NCBI GenBank assembly: GCA_013399305.1
Contig: VXAI01000161.1
Coordinates: 916,075 to 980,074, forward strand
Length of the DNA: 64,000 bases
Reading direction: 5' to 3'
Origin: Rostratula benghalensis
Taxonomy: Eukaryota > Chordata > Aves > Charadriiformes > Rostratulidae
The translations under genes and the position numbers were made by a program. The notes beneath the pieces are model-generated. The model saw only the letters and a list, made by a program, of their open reading frames with translations. It ran no database searches and had not been told where the DNA came from. The stretch's first letter is position 1; each line of letters opens with the position of its first letter. Below are positions 50,187-60,679 of this stretch, piece by piece.

Positions 50187-50568
50187 GAGGTGGAAAGGTC
50201 TCTAGGTACCTGCCCATATTCTCCCACATCCCATGCCACCCAGGACTATCCAGCCTTGGTGGCAGATCTCTGGGTGGTGGTCTTAAGTAGTTGTTTAAAC
50301 TTAAAACCTGGAGCACATTCAGGAGACAAAGCAAGAAAACCATGCTGGTTTCAGCATCCCAAGGGTATTCAAAATTCCCAAGAACTGGCACACCTGGCCC
50401 GAAGGAGAAAAAGGAGGTAAGAGAGCTGGGGAAAACATCACCCTCTGTTTCCCCCATAGGCTGGGTGGGATTTTTAATATATTCCGAGAGATGCTGCCCA
50501 AGGTATGGGAAGGACAACAATACCACAGAAACACCTCCCAACCACTTTCTGACCAGTGCTGCCAACAC
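50086..50568 (-). CDS. 160-codon unidentified frame inside the retroviral-like element
   Basis: An ATG at 50568 opens a frame of 160 codons that ends within the left inverted arm; its last residues (NHDYDTDN) are encoded by the arm itself. The N-terminal part is hydrophobic (VVLLSFPYLG). A leucine-rich segment (MVFLLCLLNVLQVLSL) lies around residues 76-91, and the C-terminal third is Pro-, Trp- and charge-rich (PRDLPPRLDSPGWHGMWENM). I recognise no gag, protease, polymerase or envelope motif. No cellular promoter or splice context is visible. It may be a decayed accessory or leader-derived frame, or chance. It is the longest ATG-initiated frame in the window, and it lies in a region of raised GC content, which makes long frames more likely. 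Confidence 0.35.
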   Translation of the reverse strand: MLAALVRKWLGGVSVVLLSFPYLGQHLSEYIKNPTQPMGETEGDVFPSSLTSFFSFGPGVPVLGNFEYPWDAETSMVFLLCLLNVLQVLSLNNYLRPPPRDLPPRLDSPGWHGMWENMGRYLETFPPPVAWDKGNLAEHQNSNSKRDKEIYKNHDYDTDN

Positions 50569-50577
50569 ATCCTACAT

Positions 50578-50632
50578 TGATATTAGATATGGATGATATA
50601 GATATGATATACATGATATGCATGATATAGAG
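50578..50632. repeat. (GATAT)-type tandem repeat
   Basis: Imperfect units of GATAT, GATATA and ATGATATGCATGATAT fill about 55 bases inside the element, in the internal region between the leader and the 160-codon frame (minus-strand view). Confidence 0.85.
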
Positions 50633-50846
50633 CAAAATTATAAACTTGATGCCTCTCCCAGAGCTGGTAACCAATACCATCAACTGTGTGGGAATTTACA
50701 CAGCAGAGCCAGGAGAACAAAGCAAGCAACATGGTGACCAGCGACAATTCTACTAAAAAAAAAAAACCCAAAAAACACACAGCAAGTCTCACTTGTCACT
50801 TAACAAGCTCTGGTCAGATTCTGCCGTTATCTCAACCCTCCGAGCT

Positions 50847-50864
50847 GCCCCACTTCGGGCGCCA
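50847..50864 (-). promoter_or_regulatory. Retroviral primer-binding site, Lys-tRNA type
   Basis: The minus strand reads TGGCGCCCGAAGTGGGGC, which combines features of the tRNA-Lys(1,2) and tRNA-Lys(3) complementary sites. It sits immediately inside the LTR-like end, the expected place for first-strand priming. No CA dinucleotide is found just upstream; a T-run takes its place. Confidence 0.75.
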
Positions 50865-51152
50865 AAAAAAGGACTAGGCAAAAAAAAAGGGCAAAGTGGG
50901 AAGAAAAAAGGCAAAACTGGTGGCTGGGGACAAAGGCATTTTAACAAAACAGTAACAGTAACACGGATAAAGAAGTATATAAAAAAACAAACAAACCACG
51001 ATTATGATACCGACCGCCCCCCGGACCGTCCCGGACCGCCCGCTGCCGCCACCGGCTTCCTGTCCCCCCTCCCAGTTCCCGGCAGTTCCCCATGGGATGT
51101 CCCCTGCTAGAGCCAGGGGACAATTAACCCTGTCTCTCCTGCAGCCAGGACA
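50865..51152 (-). mobile_element. LTR-like right end of the element
   Basis: On the minus strand it begins TGTCCTGGCTGCAGGAGAGA and includes the CpG-dense segment, a TATATA-like stretch (TTTTTTATATACTTC) and a TTACTGTTACTGTTTTG direct repeat. It ends in a T-run before the primer site. At 288 bases it is short for an LTR but within the known range. There is no obvious polyadenylation signal. Confidence 0.6.
51012..51118. other. CpG-dense 107-base segment present only in the right arm
   Basis: About ten CpGs fall within the first ~55 bases, with a repeated CCGGACCG word and GCCGCCACCGGC. The left arm lacks exactly this segment. The high CpG content in an AT-rich window suggests a recent insertion or protection from methylation-driven decay. 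Confidence 0.85.
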
Positions 51153-54100
51153 ATCATTCTAACAGTGTGACAGTATTTTGTTTAGATTTAGAGTCTTGAG
51201 AGACTCTGAGATTTGTCCAGTTTCAGCGGTTGCTGGTCCTTATTCCAGTCTGAAACTAAACACTTACTCTGCACACACTGGTTTTCCTTTCCTAACCAGG
51301 TCCACAAATACAAGAGAGATTGGGGGAAAAAAAAATACAAACAAAAAAACCCCCACCAAACCCTACATGTAGATCCTGTGTGAACAGAAGAAATGCCAGC
51401 ACTGGGGAAGGAGAATAAAGAAACTCGATCCTTTGGGTCACATGAGGGTCATGGTGCCAAATGTCTGCTTCCATGATGAATGGACAGCAGTTTACACCTA
51501 AAGAGAGTGATATATATGTCGAGTGCCACAACTTCTTCCCTGTTTGTTACTTCCATGGGACTAAAAAGCTGGAGACAAGGTGGAATTTGTCACTGGGAAT
51601 TTGTTGGATGCTAGTATCGGGCAAAGGACAGGGTAAATAGGTTAACACACCTTTAACCCCAGTGTAACTGAGATCATTGCTTCTTATTCATGATGCCTAA
51701 CGTTGTTCTGGGTGTGCACATGCATTCTGCATATGATGGTGCTATTTCTGTTGTTACTTTTGAGAGGAGCAGTAGCTTTCCCAGTTTGAGACACCCAATC
51801 TTTTCCACGGCACTTCTTAAAAATCAGAACAGAAAAATACAGAGCTAAAATTACACCTGATTTCAACAAAATTGTGTTTAGTACAAAGATTAGCAAACCC
51901 TACTGGTTAGTATTTAATTAGACAGTAATAAAATTATATTTTCTGTCTCCTTTAGTCCATGTGTATAGCTGAATTAAAATACTATTTAAAGATAACCAAG
52001 AACAGTATTGTGAGATAAAAGGGCAATTCAGAGGTACAAGGATGCTGATCAACAGGATTGAAAAGTATTAAATGCTTCGTATGGCGACTAATTAATTTCA
52101 AACTGTTCATTACTCAAAATAATGTTTCACAATCTCATAAATGCTTAGAAGTAAAGGTCCTCTCTGCTATTAGTAGTTTTACAGCACAAACAGATGGTTT
52201 AGAAAGTTTCTGGCACTCTATTTGTTATTTAATTTCTTCCCACCAGTAGTCTTGTCAGATTTCCAGACTATGCTAAAGTAACAGAAAGGCACAAGAGAAA
52301 TAACCTTGCAATAAAGACCACTGGCCCATCCTGTTTGGTATCGTATTTCTAATAGCAGCCTATGGCAGATACTCAAAAAGATGTTCCAAAAAAAGTACCA
52401 CCTCATATTTATGCCCACATTGCCAAAGCCATTTGGAAGCCTAAATTACATTGATATTAACCTTTGTGAATTTAAGCTGTAAAGAATAAATTGCCTTGAG
52501 CATCTCAGATGACTTGAGATAGCAACAGAATAAAATAGATGTTTATTCCTAACCTGTGGCAATGATTAGTTGGCTTATTCATTGGAGCATAAGGGATAAT
52601 GCTTTTTCTGAGTTCATTTGTGCATTACCCCATCTACCACGTTCAAGAAAGAATTATATCTTGTGCTCCTCTGCACAAGAAAATATAAATAAGGATACTG
52701 GCACACAGAAACTCATTGCCTAGTTGCTGTGCTTTTGAAGGATTCTCAGATGCCTAGTAAAATATGTCATTACTGAAGCCTTTCCTCTGACAAATTTAGT
52801 TTATATCAGCCAACACCTTCAGAAATTACAAGGGGGGAATATACTTTTTTCATAATTCTGTCCCACATAGGTATTATGCACATGCCACCAAGACTTCAAA
52901 CCTTAGAAAACTGAAATGAAGATAGATACATTCAGTGCTTCAAACAGGGAGAGAGCATATTTCTGATAGCAGGTTATGACTTCATTCCCAATTGATAATT
53001 TCTTAGGATACTTTCACAGCTTTCACATCTGATCCAAGAGACTCATGGCTCCATAATGTAGTTTTCTCTTCCATCGTGTCTTCTGTCAGTGGAACAAACT
53101 GTGGCAGTATTTCACAAATCCAAAAGTCAGAGTTCAAGCCCCGTTCATTGCCATAGCATGCTTGACCATCTCTTAAAATTTGCAACAAAAACTTTACAGT
53201 ACTGCTACTTAGGTTACAACGCTGAGCATTTAAACTGTCTCAGCTCTCAGAGAGTCTCAAAGCATCAAATTTCTTCACATCTTCTGTTTTTCACCTTTGT
53301 TCATATTCCCTATGATTCAGGATCACGTGCAGATTTTAGGCTTCCCCTGCCCTGAATGTCAGCTTTGTTCAGAGCCAAAAATGAAGGAGAAGAATTAAGG
53401 ACAAGTGAGCAAGTCTGGAATTTCCAGGTCTTACATCCTGACATCACAACACAGATTCATTTGTCTGTCTCTTCACTTTTCCTAACTTTTGTATAAAATG
53501 AAAGTGGACTAAGTAAAATTAAAAAAAAATAAATAAAGACTAAAACCAAAACCATTAATGCTTTTAGCAGAGATATAGCTATTTCAGAGTACGGATAAGA
53601 ATTTCTGAGGTACAGTTCAGTGAACCATATGATTCATATTATTAAATATGGTTCTTATGATGAGAGCTAAATAACCTTCTGAAGGACAGAAAAAGTTCTC
53701 TCCTCAGTTGCAATCAGTTTAGCTTTTGTAATTTGCAAAATCAAGACCGAAGAAAAATAAAATAAAGCACACACATACACACGTTTTTTCTATATAGGAG
53801 AATTATTCTATCTACTTTTCATAGGTGCAGTTTTAGAGATAGTCAGAGGAAATTAATCTAAATATCTTTTGCTCCTTGAAGTAGAAGTCTCAGATCTGAC
53901 CATATCAAGCCAGACGTATTATAGTGTCATTAAGTAAATGGTAATATAGAAGACTACCTCCCAGTTCCATCTCAATGCCTATTACAAATTAGATGCTCCA
54001 ATGAACAGAGTGTGATGACAGAAATTCTGACCAGAGTCTTTCCAGGTAGTAGTAACTACACTCCTTAGCTTGAAAAAAAAAAAAAAAAAATTACAGTAAA

Positions 54101-54261
54101 GAAAATGCAGGAGTGTTACTGAGAGGTGTAGAAAGAGGAATAGACAAGGAAAATGAAAAGGAAGAAATTAATGAAATACTTTAAGAGTTAAAAAAAAATA
54201 AATTGTGATGCTTCTGTGCTTAAAGGCGGCCTACTAACTTTTTAGTAAGGCCCTTAGCGGG
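51153..54261. other. AT-rich unique sequence, no gene seen
   Basis: Contains an A/C tract at 51329-51361 and an A-run at 53520-53540. A GTTCAAGCCCCG string near 53132 recalls a tRNA B box but has no partner A box. There is a long A run at 54073-54090. Confidence 0.5.
54073..54090. repeat. Poly(A) run
   Basis: An 18-base A homopolymer, about 170 bp before the CR1 at 54262 and unrelated to it. Confidence 0.9.
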
Positions 54262-54527
54262 GTTTTTAACTAAAAGTCATTAGATTCAGACTAGATATGA
54301 GGAAGAAATATTTTTATGCTGAGGATGGTGAAACAGTGGCCCAGGTTGCCCAGAGAGGTGGTAGATGACCCATCCCCAGGCACATTGAAGGCCAGGTTGG
54401 CCAGGTCTCTGAGCACTCTGATCTAGTTGAAGATGTTCCAGCTCACTGCAGGGCAGGGGGGACTAGATGACCTTTAAAGGCCTTCTTCAACCCAAATTAT
54501 TCTACAATTCAATGATTCTATGAATTT
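54262..54527 (+). mobile_element. CR1 LINE, 3'-end fragment (moderately old)
   Basis: It starts in the GGTTTTTAACTAAAAG block and continues through TTAGATTCAGACTAGATATG, TGGCCCAGGTTGCCCAGAGA, GGCCAGGTTGGCCAGGTCTC and GGGCAGGGGGGACTAGATGA. It ends with CTTCTTCAACCCAAATTATT and octamer remnants (AATGATTCTATGAATTT). It is more diverged than the copies at 28.1 and 60.3 kb. Confidence 0.9.
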
Positions 54528-56484
54528 CCATATTGAGGAAATATGAGCCCTAGTAAAATAAGGAAATATAAGTGAAAAGAGGTATTTAAAGCAGTAATAC
54601 TTCCTTCAACAATTCTAGAAAGACCAGCAGAGGAGAGCAAACTTATTTCGAATCACCTCCAGCACGCGAGAGGCTCTCATGTTATCAGGTGTAGTAAGAC
54701 AGTGTGTGAAAACAAGGGGCTCCACAAAAGCATGGGGCTGACCTGGTGGAGACCCAGGTACATAATCCAGAGTCCAGAGGAGCTGCCAAAAAAGCAGCTT
54801 TCAGGAAACAGCAGATTTCAGGAAACAAGTGTACTAAAAGTGGTTATTCTTCCTGTATAGTTCTCTCAAGGGACATTGCAGGAGACACTGCATTTCCCTG
54901 TCACTTACATTTCTTCACTGATTCTTTTCAGTGCTGAGAACATAGTCGCCTTTGTGCAATTTTCTCATATTTTTCCCATTTAGCTATTTTTATTTTTGCT
55001 GTTTCCTTTTGCTGTCTTTTTTCATAATTGTTGGATTGAGGGGTATGGAGACTGTGGCTTTTAATAATTTGGGGGTTCCTCTTGGTTTGGTTTATTTGTC
55101 CTTTATCCCTTCTCCTTTCTATCTTTTCAGTCTCATCTTTTCTTCCTCCTTAACATCGTTCCTTCCAAAAATTATATTGAGCTCAGCTTCATGTTTATTA
55201 ACAGCATTTGCAGAAAGAAATCGAGTAGTTAGAGTCTTTTATCCATCCTTTGCATATATGTACTGCCTAGAGACCGAGATAATTAGAAGATAGATAAATA
55301 TTTTCAATATAATTAGTGATAATTAGGGTATGCCCATTAGAATCAGGTGGGAGGAGGCAGTGAATGCCTCTAACAGATTTCTCCACCTGTCTAGATTTTT
55401 CTGGTTTCAGCTGTATATTTTCCAATTAGAGGGATGCAGAATGTTTCTCTTTTTGTTGTTACTCCAGCTAGAAAGTTTTTTCATAGTCTCCAAATGCTGT
55501 TTACTTTTGTATCGAGAATTTCACAGAACTTTCCAAAAGTGTAGTCTATGAGCAGTTTTCTCTGTTAAAGTTATGATGAATTTCAAGGCAAGTCACTATC
55601 TTGTCAGACAGAAGCAGGATAGCTTTCAGTGATTCACCAAGAGTAGTTAGTTTCATAAAAAGTACTGTCAGAAAATATTTATAATGTGTAAAATGGTTAT
55701 AACTTAATTAATCCAACAAGCATCAGGCTACAACTCAGCCGAATATGAACTACTCATAACCTGCCACACAGAGAGATATGTATAACTGTTAACAGCAGTG
55801 CAGTGGTTTGATTAAATTAGATCAGAACTATTGATAGCCTTTTTTTAGGCAACAGATACAGTCAATCACCGCAGTTCCAATTTCCTTTGATTCCAAGAGG
55901 ATACAAGACAGGGTGACCACTGCCTACAGTACTAAAAGTATTTGTTGGTAACACAGGATTCACTTCTCATATTTAGGGAAATGCAAATGCCTGTTTTCCT
56001 TAACAAGAAAAAAACATATATTTCAGCTTCCTTTGGCTGTATTTTCCGAACTATTGCTTACCAGATTTTTCCTCTTTTCATTCGAGCACTCATTGATAAA
56101 TAGAACAGCTGATCAGAAGGAAAAAACTAATTGGAACTACTAAAGAAAAAATAACTTTAAGCTGATAATACAGGAGAAAAGTCTTGATTTTCTTTGCTAT
56201 CTGGAAAGATCCTTTTGCAAAGCTGGAATTGAAGAGCTTAGACCAAACACCTTAAATACCCAGAACTGGGTCAATATAAATAGAAGGAATGATGAAAAAT
56301 ATTTTACTTAGCAGCATAGCATGATTCTTTCAGAAAAAAAATGTATACCAAAATCCTACATCACTTAAAGGATTTTGCATTTATATCCTTATATGTATAG
56401 GATGAGGACATAACTGGTTTAGCTCCCTGAATTCCAGGATCGTTAAATCAAATAGTCCTCCTTGTGAATTTTTTCTTCATTTCC
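54528..56484. other. AT-rich unique sequence, no gene seen
   Basis: A frame at 54952-55293 (113 codons, very Phe/Leu/Ser-rich) follows T-rich sequence and has no recognisable family. No repeat is visible. Confidence 0.5.
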
Positions 56485-56562
56485 ATCCTGACAAACTGAG
56501 GCACATTTTGTTGACAGTCAGAAAGGAGATGGCAGAAATGAAGTCTAACATTCCCTTCAAAG
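56485..56562 (+). repeat. MIR-like ancient SINE remnant (tentative)
   Basis: The string CAAACTGAGGCACATTTTGT, then CAGTCAGAAAGGAGATGGCA and GAAGTCTAACATTCCC, follows the order of the 3' half of MIR-type amniote SINEs (AACTGAGGCACAGA ... AGTCAGTGGCAGAG ... AACCCA). The match is short and decayed. Confidence 0.35.
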
Positions 56563-58949
56563 TATCTCCTCCTTAGAATAATAAAAAAAAAATGCTTCTT
56601 TTCTTATTAAGGAGTAATTTTGACTTGCTACAAGGTGTTTTGCTGTGTGTGCCTGACATACCTGAAGTCTCCACAGTACTGAAAGTCAAAGTAATTCACT
56701 GTAAGCTTTTGCTAAGATTTATATAATTCTAAGAAGAATATTGAGAATTGGGGTGGGTCATTACCTAGTTGTTTATATTGATTTCTCAAGGACAAGTGCA
56801 ATACATTTTGATTTGGTGAATTTACAATGGTAAATGACTATTTGCCAGTCTTTATCATGCACCCTTTAAAAGGGAGAATCGAGGACGAAGGAAAACATAT
56901 ACATTTTTCATAGTCAAAATACTAGCTTTGAGTGGAGAAAGTGATTGCTGAAGAATAAGGTGATACACTGCATGATGTATGAGTGTCTTAAACAACAAAA
57001 GACTCCTTAACAGGTTTGCCAGCATTTGAATCAAGACTTGTATTTTGCAAGTGGAGCAGGAGTATGCAATATATTTTTTAGCTTTCCTTTTTTCTTCTTT
57101 GTGCAGGCATTTAGAGGTGATGAAAGAAAGAAACATGATATCACTGGGTTGAGTAAGCCATTGTGTGGGTAGTTAAGAAAAGTTTTTCATTTCATTTCTG
57201 TAGAACTTTTTTTTTTCTTCTCTATCAAACTCAGGCATTTGGTTTTTTTCTGTGTTCAAAGTGGGCAGCTTCAAAATAGTCAGTGTATTGTTATTTCTTT
57301 CGTGGAGCATTATAATCAAAAAGATTAAACTGATATCACGTAAAACATGGGAGAAGACTAACAACTTCTAGCAAAAGTGTCCCGTGCATATACATGTGAA
57401 GAAAGAGCCCATAGAAATGCCTGGGAAAGGGGATAACAGAGCACAAGAAAAGCAGATATTGGGTCAAGGGTATGATCAAAACCATTCATATCAGAGCGGT
57501 GTCTTGAAGTGATTCTGAAAATCCCACCACTGACTTTTATTTCTTTTCTTTTTTTTTTTTTTCTCCTGGAAACTAGAGAGATGCAATCCACTGAGCAGAT
57601 TTTTAATTACCAGAGCTACTCACTGACCATTTGACTGAGGTCCAGATAGAAGCTGGAGCACCTCTTGGGTGCCCGTCTTTCAAAAGTTGTAGCCTGAATT
57701 CACCTCTGCTCTACCAGCCTCAGGAGAAATGCCCAGGGCTACCTGGTGCATCGGATAGATGGATGCATGGCATAAAGGACCCTTCCAGCCCAGCTCAGAA
57801 GTGCATCCCCGGAGCGGTGCATCAGGGACCGCGCTGCCACTTGTGCCTTGTGGCTCCAGAGTTGTCAAGGTGTCAGCGACACCAGTGAAAATGAAAAACA
57901 GGCTTCTCTGACACTACAAAGACCAAAGCAAAACAGCCAGAGAATTGAAGCTTCTCAAAACGTGAGGAGAAATGGATAAACTCTCCGCTTTTAGATGCTG
58001 GGGGTTTGTGATGCAAGCCTGGTGTGATTGCACACATGACAGCCTCAAAATAAATTATAGTCAAAATTATATTTTGGTGCTGGGTTGTTTTCCAAACATT
58101 GTGTTGCACCCACTTTTAGTATTAAGGTCCAGTCAAGACTTTGACAGAAGCCCAGTCTTTTGCCAGTCTGACTCGCACTGAAATTTAGGACATGCCATAA
58201 AGGAAATCTATCAGGAAGGAACACCAGAGGAATATCGTGACCACATTTATGATACTCCTTGTCACACAGTCATAGTATTCATTGGGACACTTACAGACAG
58301 TTTATTCCCACATGTTACCAATGCCACAGGCAGGTAGATTGTCCTTAATAACACCTTTTCCTCATGTCAGTCCCAGTACTGGAAAGGAGTACTGGGATTA
58401 GCCCTTTTAACGAAGTAGAGCTGCCATTAGGCAGTAGGCATATGGCCAGCTCACCAGCACTTTGACTCATTACTTCCCCAAGCCTTCCAGCCAATTAAGA
58501 CATGAAAGGCTAATCAGCTCTAATTTGTGATCTTGTTTAATGTCAAGGAAAAATAAATCCCTTTTTTTTTTTTCCTTTTTATTTTTTCCTTTTAAATTCT
58601 TTGACATCACAATATGGACTTTCCAGAAGGAGACTGAAATACCTGCCTTGCTAACATTTCCAGGAACTTTTATGGCCCTGTATGACATTTCCAGGAAAAA
58701 AAAAAAAACAGACCCACAAAAAAACCCAGTCTTGTGGGTTGAGCTAGAACGATCCTGGCAGTCTGTGCGTACAACTCGGCAGCGGTCGCCGTCCAAGAGC
58801 GGGCAGGGCTGCAGTGTCCTGGGGTCTGGTGGCTGGCACACTGCCACACTCGCTCTTACTCCTTTCCAAAGAGATGAAAGCACACACTGATGCCTTTACC
58901 ACCCTCTCTATCTATATCCTGTCCTCCCCCTGCTCCCTCCCCCCCGCCC
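56563..58949. other. Unique sequence, GC-richer patches
   Basis: GC-richer patches at 57620-57890 and 58735-58860 have open frames on both strands (up to 137 codons at 58470-58883 minus, 116 at 58540-58890 plus). Opposing frames of similar length and absence of known domains argue against genes. T- and A-runs lie at 57550-57563, 58561-58573 and 58696-58708. Confidence 0.45.
58371..58397. other. Perfect 10-bp stem-loop
   Basis: TCCCAGTACT and AGTACTGGGA arms flank a seven-base GGAAAGG loop. The pairing is perfect and in unique sequence. No coding or RNA context explains it. Confidence 0.9.
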
Positions 58950-59115
58950 CTAATTTTCTTATCGTTTAGTTACATAGACATGCTGGTATTTTATATTCGC
59001 AGACTAACACATGCCATTTCATGGAGGCATTCATTAGCCTGTAATTGAAAGCCGTCTAAAAACAGCCAGGAGAACACTATGTTGCTCCTCCATCTCAGCT
59101 ATGGCACAGCCAAAC
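58950..59115. other. Candidate conserved non-coding block
   Basis: Dense, low-redundancy sequence with TAAT-type and CpG words (TTATCGTTTAG, ATTCGCAG, GCCATTTCATGGAGGC, GAAAGCCGTCT) and no frame. It looks like a vertebrate conserved element by texture only. Confidence 0.3.
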
Positions 59116-60254
59116 GGCATGTTTTACTAATCTGTGCTATTTTATGCTCTGCAAAGCACCTTTGGCAATGCCTTTCAAATGCTTTTCAGTACACAATTTC
59201 CTCCTGTGTAACCTTCACCTTTCCCCCATTCTTTTGCTTTATGACCAGGCTGCTGGGCACCTCCCCTTTTTTTTTTTTATATATTTTTTTTTTGACAAGC
59301 TGCAGTAATAGCAAAAAAAATAAAAAAATAAAAATAATTCAAGACTGACTTGAAAATGAAATGTCAGTCCGCAAAGTTGCTGGCAGGGAGAACTGGTGAC
59401 AGAAAACCCCAGGGTATGAGGGAAAGCAGCCTTGTACTCTGACAACTGCAGATTCCAGCTTATCAATTACATTGACCTCAACATCAAAGCACCTTCAGGT
59501 AAAAGGAGGGAGGGAGGAAACAGCAGCAATTCTGTAATATTACCCCATTTGATGCTGTTGTAACATTTTGTATAGATGATCAATTAGGAAAAAAAAAAAA
59601 AAAAGAAAAAAAGCCCCAACACATTAATTTCTTCATCCATTCAAAACAGTTTTGCATTCCTCCTTCCCCTTGGCCTCTGAAGACAGCTGGTACCCTTTGT
59701 TAACAAGACATTTTTAGCAGTTGATTGGAAGGGTTGCACCAGATTTAAATACCAGCCTTGAGAGAGGAGAACACCTCCTGAAGGGTATTGCAGAGCTTTA
59801 GCTGTGCTCACCAGAACTGGTGAGAGCCTTCAGCTACCTGCCCTGGCTGCATCCACAGTGCTTGAAAGCTGTAACACCTTTGTGGTGGAAGACTGGCTCA
59901 GAAGAGACAACCGATTTATTAGAACACTAATTTATCCATTAAGCTTTTACTTGTAACAGCAGATAAGTATTGCCAGGTTTCATTTTATTATTGCCTCACA
60001 CAAACTCACAGGTATGCAGCTGCAGCAACAGCTGATAGGCCAAACTCAGCCCCTTACCAAGAAGGGGAAGGTCATAATGACTTGCCCATGGCTCAATGAC
60101 TCCTTGGTAGTTGATGATAAGGTTTCTCAAAGATGTGCAACATTAGGTGACTTCTACTTCCTCGTCAACAGTCATTCTCAGTGCTCAGTGCTCTATATAA
60201 TAACCACCACATATTATTCTGGACAAAATTTTAATAACAACCATGAACCCTAAG
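59116..60254. other. Unique sequence with T/A tracts
   Basis: Contains a T-rich tract at 59265-59293, A-rich tracts at 59311-59335 and 59590-59611, and an 8-bp inverted repeat CTCACCAG/CTGGTGAG near 59807. A TGACTTGCCCATGG string near 60079 recalls MIR. No gene is visible. Confidence 0.5.
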
Positions 60255-60679
60255 GACCACGAAGATGCTCGGAGGGCTGGAGGACCTCATCTGAGAAGAC
60301 AGACTAAGAGAGTTAGGGATGACCTTAGAGCCCCTTTCAGTACCTGAAGGGGCTACAGGAGGGATGAGGAGGGACTCTTGGTCAGAGATTGGAGCAATAG
60401 GACAAGCAGTAATGGTTTTAAACTGAAAGAGGGGAGATTTAGACTAGAGAGATCTTAGGAAGAAACTCTTTCCTGTGAGGGTGGTGAGGCACTGGCACAG
60501 GTTGCCCAGAGAAGCTGTAGCTGCCCTATCCCTAGAGGTGTTCAAGGCCAGGCTGGATGGGGCTTGGAGCAACCTGGTCTGGTGGGAGGTCACCTGCACC
60601 CACCCATGGTGAGGGGGGTGGAACTGGATGATCTTTAATCTCCTTTCCTACTCTAACCATTCTGTGATTTTATGATTCT
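60255..60679 (+). mobile_element. CR1 LINE, 3'-end fragment (young subfamily)
   Basis: This ~425-bp copy starts at ACCACGAAGATG (the end of the reverse-transcriptase frame). It continues through GGAGGGCTGGAGGACCTCAT, AGACTAAGAGAGTTAGGGAT, CAGTAATGGTTTTAAACTGA, GGGGAGATTTAGACTAGAGA, TGGCACAGGTTGCCCAGAGA and AAGGCCAGGCTGGATGGGGC. It ends with CTCTAACCATTCTGTGATTT and TATGATTCT. It has no coding capacity. Confidence 0.95.

Larger units (their letters stand above)
50061..51152 (-). mobile_element. Retroviral-like element with inverted terminal arms
   Basis: This 1,092-bp element begins TGTCCTGG and ends CCAGGACA. On the minus strand it has an LTR-like end (51152 to about 50865), a Lys-type primer-binding site (50864-50847), a leader and a 160-codon frame. 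The left end (50061-50186) is an inverted copy of the right end (50919-51152), with a 107-base CpG-dense segment missing. Normal LTRs are direct repeats, so this arrangement is abnormal. The flanks show no clear target duplication (ATTAC on the left, ATCAT on the right). Alternatives are a head-to-head composite of two insertions, an inversion within one provirus, or a non-autonomous family with truly inverted ends. Confidence 0.7.

Noticed and set aside
53095..53160. Possible tRNA B box (AGTTCAAGCCCCG)
   Set aside because: No A box at the right distance and no foldable acceptor stem.
58470..58890. Opposing frames of 137 and 116 codons
   Set aside because: Both strands are open over the same GC-richer DNA, with low-complexity Lys/Phe stretches from A/T runs and no known domain.
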